Assembly (NCBI GenBank): GCA_020052215.1
Contig: JAGVPN010000214.1
Coordinates: 1 to 10,883 of the forward strand
Origin: Syntrophobacterales bacterium
Lineage (GTDB): Bacteria; Desulfobacterota; Desulfobaccia; Desulfobaccales; 0-14-0-80-60-11
DNA length: 10,883 bases
Direction: 5' to 3'
The notes under the pieces were generated by a model that was given only the letters and a program-made list of their open reading frames with translations, did not search any database and was not told the origin of the DNA. A program made the translations under genes and the position numbers. Position 1 is the stretch's first letter, and each line of letters starts with the position of its first letter. Shown here in pieces: positions 6,162 through 10,883 of this stretch.

Positions 6162-8325
6162 GCTTCTGGCCACCATTTCAGCCATCGTCATCCTGACCGG
6201 CCTGGCCATCGCCGGCATCGTCACCCAGAGATACAGCGGCGCCCTGCGCCAGGAGATAATGGGCCAGTCGAAGGACCTGGCGCACGGCATCGCCCTGGAT
6301 GCCGCCGAGCGGATTCTGATCAACGACCTGGTGGGGCTCCAGAAGATGCTGGACCAACAGCGCCGCATTCACCCTGCCCTGGCTTATCTGTTCATCCTCA
6401 AAGATGGGCAGGTTTTGGCTCATACGTTCGATCAAGGGGTACCTACCGGCTTACGGGAAGCCAACCAGCCGATTTCCCCGGCTCAGCCCGGCTTTCGGCA
6501 AGTCGTCTCGCAAAAGGGGGACCACTACCTGGATACCGCTTTACCCATCTTCGAAGGCAAGGCGGGAATTTTACGCCTGGGATTTTCCGAAAGCCGTTAC
6601 CGGACCCAGTTGGTCAAGCTCTGGGGGGAGATCGGTGCAATAACTTTGGGACTACTTTTGCTGGCGTTATGCGGCGGTTTATTATTTGTCCGGCGCATTG
6701 CCCGGCCTTTGGCGGCGCTGGTGGCGGCCACGAGAGAGATTGATCAGGGAAAGTCAAATGTCCAGGTGGAGGTGACGGGCAAGGATGAAATTGCCACCTT
6801 GTCGGTTTCCTTTAACCAGATGGTGTCCCGCCAGGAGGAATATACCTGTCGTCTGGAAGAGCAGACCCTGGAACTGGAGCGGGCTTACGGTCAGGCCCGG
6901 GCCGCCTGCCAGATCGTGCAGGAGGTGGGAGCGCTTTACACCTTGAAGGAGATAGGTCGATTTTTACTCAAAAAGCTTCGGGAGGCCATCCTTTGCCCCC
7001 ACATTGCCTTGATAGTTTTGAATAGCTCCCAGGATACGGTTTTTGTATTATCCGAGGAGGAAGGCGTCAACATATTCCGGGATCCCCCGGTGGTTAAGGC
7101 GGCCCGGGACGCCTTGGGGAGCTTGACGATCAGCAGTCTCCCCCGGGAATTGGCTCAAAAACTTCCGGGTATCACGCCCGATTTTTCCACTGCGGGGTAC
7201 CAGGCCCTCATTCCCTTTTCGGACAATCACATCCGGGGCGCGGCTGTTATCGCCTGTCCTGACTGCTTGCACACCAACTCCGAGCAGATGCAGTGGATAG
7301 GGCTGGTCCTCAAACAGAATGCCGGGGCCTTGGGAAGGGCTATGTTACATGAAGAAGCGATGGGCAGCCTCAAAGGCCGGGTCGAGGCCCAGGCCGGTTT
7401 CGGCGAAATCATCGGCAAAGACCCCAAGATGCAGGTGGTGTATAAGCTCATTGAAGACGTGGCCTCCTCCGACGCCACCGTCCTGATTCAAGGGGAAAGC
7501 GGCACCGGCAAGGAATTGGTGGCCCGGGCCATCCACCGCTTGAGCTCCCGTCAGGGCAATCCCTTCGTGGTGATCAACTGTTCGGCCTACCCTGCGACCC
7601 TTTTGGAAAGCGAACTCTTCGGACACGAAAAGGGGGCCTTTACCGGAGCGATGCGTCAAAAGCCGGGACGCTTCGAGCTGGCCGACGGCGGTACGGTATT
7701 CCTGGACGAGATCGGCGAGATTCCCCCGCCGGCCCAGATAAAACTACTCCGAGTGTTGCAAACCCGCAAATTTGAACGGGTGGGGGGAGAAAAGACCCTG
7801 ACCGTGGACGTCCGCGTCTTGGCGGCCACCAATAAGGACTTGATGCAGGAGGTGGCCCGGGGAAACTTCAGAGAGGACCTGTTCTACCGCCTCAACGTTA
7901 TTCCTCTTATTCTGCCCCCTTTACGGGATCGCAAAAACGATATCCCTTTGCTGGCCCTCCACTTCCTCAGACGTTTCGCGCAGGAGCGGGGCAAGGACCT
8001 CCGGGAGATCAGTTCCGGAGCCATGCGGCTGCTGCTGGATTATTCCTGGCCCGGTAACGTCAGAGAACTGGAGAATTCCGTTGAACATGCCGTTGTCCTG
8101 GCCAAGAGCAGTCAATTGGAGGCCTGGGATTTCCCCTCAGCCCTCCATCACCCCTCTCCAAGCTTTCCTTCCACTATTGCCGATCAGGAACTTAGTCTGT
8201 TACTGAACATTTTGGAAGAATGCGGCTGGAATAAGAAATTGGCGGCCCAGCGCCTGGGAATCAGCCGCAGCACCGTATACGCCATCCTCAAGAGACATAA
8301 GATCTCCAAACCCACGACTCACTGA
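6139..8325 (+). CDS. Membrane-bound sigma-54 activator (sensor-HAMP-GAF-AAA+-Fis)
   Basis: A 728-residue one-component regulator. A transmembrane segment lies at about residues 9-27, then a periplasmic sensor of about 135 residues (Cache-like, with HPALAYLFILKDGQVLAHTF). A second transmembrane helix spans 165-187, a HAMP domain and coiled coil about 185-265, and a GAF-like region about 265-410. The AAA+ sigma-54 domain has Walker A GESGTGKE (452-459), GAFTGA (499-504), Walker B VFLDE (D523-E524) and the NVREL segment. A Fis-type helix-turn-helix follows at 698-719. There is no receiver domain, so the signal must come through the membrane, probably helped by the PhnD-like lipoprotein just upstream. 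ATG 6139 is chosen because AAGGA precedes it and it starts directly before the first membrane helix; longer in-frame starts lie inside the previous gene. A matching -24/-12 promoter at 8625-8641 is the likely target. Confidence 0.92.
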   Translation: MLLSLKSKLLATISAIVILTGLAIAGIVTQRYSGALRQEIMGQSKDLAHGIALDAAERILINDLVGLQKMLDQQRRIHPALAYLFILKDGQVLAHTFDQGVPTGLREANQPISPAQPGFRQVVSQKGDHYLDTALPIFEGKAGILRLGFSESRYRTQLVKLWGEIGAITLGLLLLALCGGLLFVRRIARPLAALVAATREIDQGKSNVQVEVTGKDEIATLSVSFNQMVSRQEEYTCRLEEQTLELERAYGQARAACQIVQEVGALYTLKEIGRFLLKKLREAILCPHIALIVLNSSQDTVFVLSEEEGVNIFRDPPVVKAARDALGSLTISSLPRELAQKLPGITPDFSTAGYQALIPFSDNHIRGAAVIACPDCLHTNSEQMQWIGLVLKQNAGALGRAMLHEEAMGSLKGRVEAQAGFGEIIGKDPKMQVVYKLIEDVASSDATVLIQGESGTGKELVARAIHRLSSRQGNPFVVINCSAYPATLLESELFGHEKGAFTGAMRQKPGRFELADGGTVFLDEIGEIPPPAQIKLLRVLQTRKFERVGGEKTLTVDVRVLAATNKDLMQEVARGNFREDLFYRLNVIPLILPPLRDRKNDIPLLALHFLRRFAQERGKDLREISSGAMRLLLDYSWPGNVRELENSVEHAVVLAKSSQLEAWDFPSALHHPSPSFPSTIADQELSLLLNILEECGWNKKLAAQRLGISRSTVYAILKRHKISKPTTH

Positions 8326-8676
8326 AAAGGGCGCCAACTAGGATAGCAGGAGCCTCCTCAAAGGTATCCCGTGTCCAACCCAACCAGACAGTGCCTGATT
8401 TTCAAACACAGATAACCATTTAATATCATTTATAATTAATCCTTATGTATAAATAGTGTCGGAATCATCCTTCGGCCGGGAATTGGCAGGGTTTTTAAAA
8501 TAACTGTAATTATAGATAGTTAGCTGGTCTCCCCGAAAGCTCTTCATCCTTACCTCGGATAACCATCAGGCCCACCGATTCGGCGCCACGCCATTTAACA
8601 AATAATTACAGCACCTTATGGTCAGGGCATAAACCTTGCTTCTATATCTGGCAAAGTTCTTAGTGGGGAAAGGTGC
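8326..8676. other. Noncoding control region upstream of the SQR operon
   Basis: These 351 bases hold no convincing gene and are more AT-rich than the flanks. They contain a -24/-12 promoter (8625-8641), listed separately. The 9-mer GATAACCAT occurs twice in direct orientation, at 8411-8419 and 8558-8566, about 85 and 230 bp upstream of the predicted transcription start. TAACT and AGTTA, 12 bp apart, form a loose dyad at about 8503-8524. Either could be an activator site for the sigma-54 regulator, but chance is not excluded. GGATA (8341-8345) can pair with TATCC (8365-8369) around AGGAGCCTCCT soon after the regulator stop; no T-run follows, so a terminator is not clear. Confidence 0.5.
8625..8641 (+). 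promoter_or_regulatory. Sigma-54 (-24/-12) promoter
   Basis: The sequence GGGCATAAACCTTGCTT matches the sigma-54 consensus TGGCACG-N4-TTGCW. GG is at 8626-8627, GC at 8638-8639, with exactly 10 bases between, GGCA is intact and TTGCT is complete; only the -26 T and the CG after GGCA differ. Transcription would begin near 8651, leaving a 25-nt leader with GGGGAAAGG before ATG 8677. It lies 300 bp downstream of a gene for a sigma-54 activator, the usual arrangement for a regulator and its target. Confidence 0.75.
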
Positions 8677-9069
8677 ATGAAAAAACCGGGTGTGCTGGTG
8701 GTGGCGGGCGACAGGGGACCTGGCCTTGAAGTTTGTTCGCTGCTGCAAGAGTTGGATTATCCCGCCGCCCTCATCAGTTCCCTTAAGGATCTGGAACAGG
8801 AGATTAAAAAGGATGCCGAGGTCGCGGTGATCCTGGATTTGGATACTGTGCCCTTAAATACCCAGTTTCTCCGGGGTTTGAGGAAGATGCACCCCCATCT
8901 GCACCTGTTGGGGATTTCCGAGCTGTCGTATCACCCTGGATTAGAAGAAGTTATCGGCTCCCACCTTCTGGCCTGTTTGGTTAAGCCATTGGATGTGGAG
9001 GAACTCTGCTTCTGGTTAAAGAGTATCGGCGAACATCTGGCTAATCCGGTGGGAGAGGCCGAGGGATGA
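8677..9069 (+). CDS. Stand-alone response-regulator receiver domain protein
   Basis: A 130-residue protein that is a single CheY-like receiver domain with no output domain. D54 in VILDLDTVP is the likely phosphoacceptor, S81 in GIS is the conserved Thr/Ser, and K103 in LVKPLD is the conserved Lys. The acidic pair at the end of the first strand is degenerate (VVAGDRG, only D12), so metal binding and phosphorylation may be weakened. It is the first gene behind the -24/-12 promoter, with GGGGAAAGG upstream of ATG 8677, and is followed 40 nt later by the SQR gene. No histidine kinase gene is in the window. It may relay or modulate a signal governing the operon (inference). Confidence 0.75.
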   Translation: MKKPGVLVVAGDRGPGLEVCSLLQELDYPAALISSLKDLEQEIKKDAEVAVILDLDTVPLNTQFLRGLRKMHPHLHLLGISELSYHPGLEEVIGSHLLACLVKPLDVEELCFWLKSIGEHLANPVGEAEG

Positions 9070-9109
9070 ATCGGTTCAGCCTTACAAAGTTATCAAGGAG
9101 GATTTGGGA

Positions 9110-10387
9110 ATGAAGAAACTGGTTGTGTTAGGGCATGGGACGGGCGGCACCATCATTGCCACCAAGATGCGTCAGAGACTGCCCGAGTCCCAGTGGTCAA
9201 TCACCGTCATCGACAAAGACTGGCAGCATCACTACCAGCCCGGTTGGCTTTTCATCCCCTTCGGCATTTACACCAAGGAAGATTGCATCAAACCCAAGAC
9301 CAAGTTTGTTCCTCCCGGGGTCAATCTGGTGCTGGATGAGATCTTGGGGATTGATCCGGACAAGAAAGAGGTCAAGACCAAGCGGGAGACCTTCCCCTAT
9401 GACTGGCTGGTGATCGCCACCGGCTGTCGCATCGTTCCCGAAGAAGTGGAAGGCCTGATCGACGGTTGGGGTCAGGACATCCACAATTTTTACACCCTGG
9501 AAGGGGCCCTGGCTCTCCGGGAGAAGCTGAAGTACTTCGAAAAAGGCCGGGTGGTGGTGAACATCGCTGAACTGCCCTTCAAGTGCCCGGTGGCCCCTCT
9601 GGAGTTCGCCTTCATGTCGGATTGGTTTTTCGGCATCAACGGCGTCAGGGACAAAATTGAGATTGAGCTGGTGACGCCCCTCTCCGCGGCTTTCACCAAA
9701 CCGGTGGCTGCGGAAATCCTGGGCAATATTTGCAAAGAAAAGAACGTCAAGGTGACCCCCAACTTCCAGCTAGCCCAGGTGGACTCAGAAAAAAAGGTCA
9801 TCAAGTCCTACGGCGGCGAAGAAGTTCCTTATGATCTCCTGGTCTCCATTCCTCCCAATTTCGGGGCCCAATGCATCATCGACAGCGGCATGGGCGACCC
9901 TATGGGCTACATGGACACGGATAATTTTACCCTGAAAGCCAAGAAATACGATTCCATCTATGTCATCGGCGACGCCGCCAATGTTCCCACCTCCAAGGCC
10001 GGGGCCGTAGCCCACTACGAGGCCGACGTGGTGGCGGACAACCTGATGCGGGAGATCGACGGGCAACCGCCCCGGCCGGATTATGACGGACACGCCACCT
10101 GAATGGTGGTGACGGGTTACGAGAAGGGGTCCCTTCTCGACTTTAATTACAAAATCGAACCGCTGCCGGGCAAATTCCCCTTCCCGGGCATCGGGCCTCT
10201 TGATCTCTTGGGGGTCACCTTTTCCAACTACGTTGGCAAGATGATGTTCCGCTGGGTTTATTTCAACATGATGCTCAAGGGCAGCCACCTGCCCCTGGAG
10301 TCCCAGTTCGTCCTGGCCGGCAAGATACGGGGCATCCTCTCTCCCGATATTGAAATGCCGCTGCGGAGCAAAAGGAGAAGGCCATGA
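9110..10387 (+). CDS. sqr: Sulfide:quinone oxidoreductase, apparent selenoprotein (Sec331)
   Basis: An FAD protein oxidising sulfide and passing electrons to membrane quinone. It begins MKKLVVLGHGTGGT (FAD Rossmann motif) and contains YQPGWLFIPFGIY, VIATGCRIVPEE (C106), KCPVAPLEF (C159), TPLSAAFTKP and VIGDAANVPTSKAGAVAHYEA. Reading by the standard code stops at TGA 10100-10102 after DGHAT, giving 330 residues. The same frame continues to 10387 with GYEKGSLLDFNYKIEPLPGK and FRWVYFNMMLKG, the normal C-terminal region of the family. The TGA falls exactly where relatives have Cys in DGHANCFIE. C159 and residue 331 correspond to the redox pair Cys160/Cys356 of Acidithiobacillus SQR, so the TGA most likely encodes selenocysteine, giving a 425-residue protein; a hairpin follows it. 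ATG 9110 has AAGGAGG eight bases upstream. The alternative, a nonsense mutation or sequence error, fits the hairpin less well. Confidence 0.85.
10100..10102 (+). other. In-frame TGA, probable selenocysteine codon
   Basis: TGA interrupts the SQR frame between DGHAT and MVVTGYEKG. Aligned with the remembered family pattern DGHANCFIESGFGKG, the stop occupies the conserved catalytic cysteine column with no gap on either side. Cys TGC/TGT to TGA is a one-base change, the usual Cys/Sec relationship. The ATG right after it would let an automatic caller split the gene in two. Confidence 0.8.
10120..10139 (+). promoter_or_regulatory. Putative bacterial SECIS hairpin
   Basis: C-GAGAAGG pairs perfectly with CCTTCTC-G (8 bp) around the tetraloop GGTC at 10128-10131. 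The loop starts 25 nt after the TGA, within the 16-37 nt range given for bacterial SECIS elements, and begins with G as required. Its GGUC matches the core of the E. coli fdhF SECIS loop (AGGUCU), which SelB binds. I see no clear bulged U below the stem. The hairpin lies inside coding sequence (YEKGSLLD). Confidence 0.75.
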
Positions 10388-10883
10388 CCAACGATCTGAT
10401 TCTAGAACGCCTTGAACGCCTGGAGGAAAAGCTTGATCGGGTCACCGCCAGCCAGGAACAGTTATCACCTTTTCTCAGGTCCTATGAAAACCTGAGCGAC
10501 CTGGGGCGAGACCTGTCGCTCTTGATGGGCCCCGGCGCCAGGTTGCTCACCGAAGAACTGGGGGAAGTGGAGACGGCGTTTCAAATCGAGGATGCCCTCG
10601 CTCTCTTCAAAAAGCTCCTCCTCAGTTTCCGGCATATTACCTGGTCTCTGGAGAAGATGGAGAACCTCATCGACTGGTGGCAGGACATGGAGCCCCTCCT
10701 GAAAATTGCGGTTCCCCATCTTATCGACAAACTGGATGATTTGGAGCAAAAGGGCATCTTCCGCATCAATTCGGCCGTCCTCGGCATGTACACCAAGCTA
10801 GCTTCGGCTTATACGCCCGAGGATGTCGAGGTTATCGGCGACGGCTTCGTGCGCATGCACGGCATCGTCAAGAAGTTTGCCGA
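10384..10883 (+). CDS. DUF1641 family protein, N-terminal part
   Basis: ATG 10384 overlaps the SQR stop (ATGA), has AAAGGAGA upstream, and opens a frame of 166 codons that runs off the window end. The N-terminus is a short coiled coil (LILERLERLEEKLDRV), followed by helical segments including DLSLLMGPGARLLTEELGEVE, LEKMENLIDWWQDMEPLLK and FRINSAVLGMYTKL, with no cysteines visible. This matches my memory of DUF1641 proteins, which occur beside SQR-like and formate dehydrogenase genes. The function is not established; translational coupling to the SQR implies a role with it, perhaps in assembly or membrane docking (inference). Length and C-terminus cannot be judged. Confidence 0.75.
   Translation, partial: MTNDLILERLERLEEKLDRVTASQEQLSPFLRSYENLSDLGRDLSLLMGPGARLLTEELGEVETAFQIEDALALFKKLLLSFRHITWSLEKMENLIDWWQDMEPLLKIAVPHLIDKLDDLEQKGIFRINSAVLGMYTKLASAYTPEDVEVIGDGFVRMHGIVKKFA

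Noticed and set aside
10103..10387. A separate 94-residue gene starting at the ATG after the SQR stop
   Set aside because: It is in the same frame as SQR, has no ribosome binding site, and its sequence is the conserved C-terminal region of SQR.
1..10883. CRISPR arrays, tRNA/rRNA genes, insertion sequences, phage genes
   Set aside because: I saw no regularly spaced repeats, no tRNA-like cloverleaf and no transposase or integrase sequence on either strand.

Overview
The window looks like chromosome from an anaerobic, sulfur-metabolising member of the Desulfobacterota (sulfate reducer or sulfur disproportionator; inferred). The grounds are a moderately high GC content, a DUF39/NIL-ferredoxin homocysteine pair, HdrB/HdrC proteins, a sulfide:quinone oxidoreductase, a sigma-54 activator and an apparent selenocysteine codon. 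Every convincing gene lies on the + strand, tightly packed, and almost all handle sulfur or iron-sulfur clusters.

Layout. (1) Positions 2-1050: the 3' end of a DUF39 homocysteine-biosynthesis gene and its partner NIL-domain 2x[4Fe-4S] ferredoxin. (2) 1051-1318: AT-rich intergenic DNA with a perfect 9-bp palindrome, a weak terminator-like hairpin and a candidate promoter. (3) 1319-5080: a translationally coupled operon: TusA-like sulfur carrier, NifS/IscS-like protein, Rrf2 regulator with a Cys triad, IscU scaffold, HdrC-like and HdrB-like proteins. (4) 5139-8325: a PhnD-type periplasmic binding lipoprotein overlapping a membrane-bound, HAMP-containing sigma-54 activator. (5) 8326-8676: a noncoding control region ending in a good -24/-12 promoter. 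(6) 8677-10883: a receiver-domain protein, a sulfide:quinone oxidoreductase (SQR) read through an in-frame TGA, and the start of a DUF1641 gene.

Two points stand out. First, the SQR reading frame is interrupted by a TGA exactly where the family has its second redox-active cysteine. The frame continues without a break into the family's C-terminal domain, and a perfect 8-bp hairpin with a GGUC loop begins 17 nt after the TGA. This fits a selenocysteine-containing SQR (Sec331). Second, the NifS-like protein keeps the catalytic-loop cysteine but has Ala in place of the PLP Schiff-base lysine and its preceding histidine. It also lacks the PLP-anchoring Thr and Gln and the substrate-binding Arg. 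It should not be a normal PLP cysteine desulfurase, although its neighbour IscU has all its ligands.

Working model (inference): in a sulfide-rich cell, sulfur for homocysteine and Fe-S clusters may come from sulfide or persulfide rather than cysteine. The TusA-like, NifS-like and IscU proteins would relay sulfur, and HdrC/HdrB would supply electrons or handle disulfides. The PhnD-like lipoprotein and the membrane sigma-54 activator would sense a periplasmic signal and switch on the receiver/SQR/DUF1641 operon from the promoter at 8625-8641.
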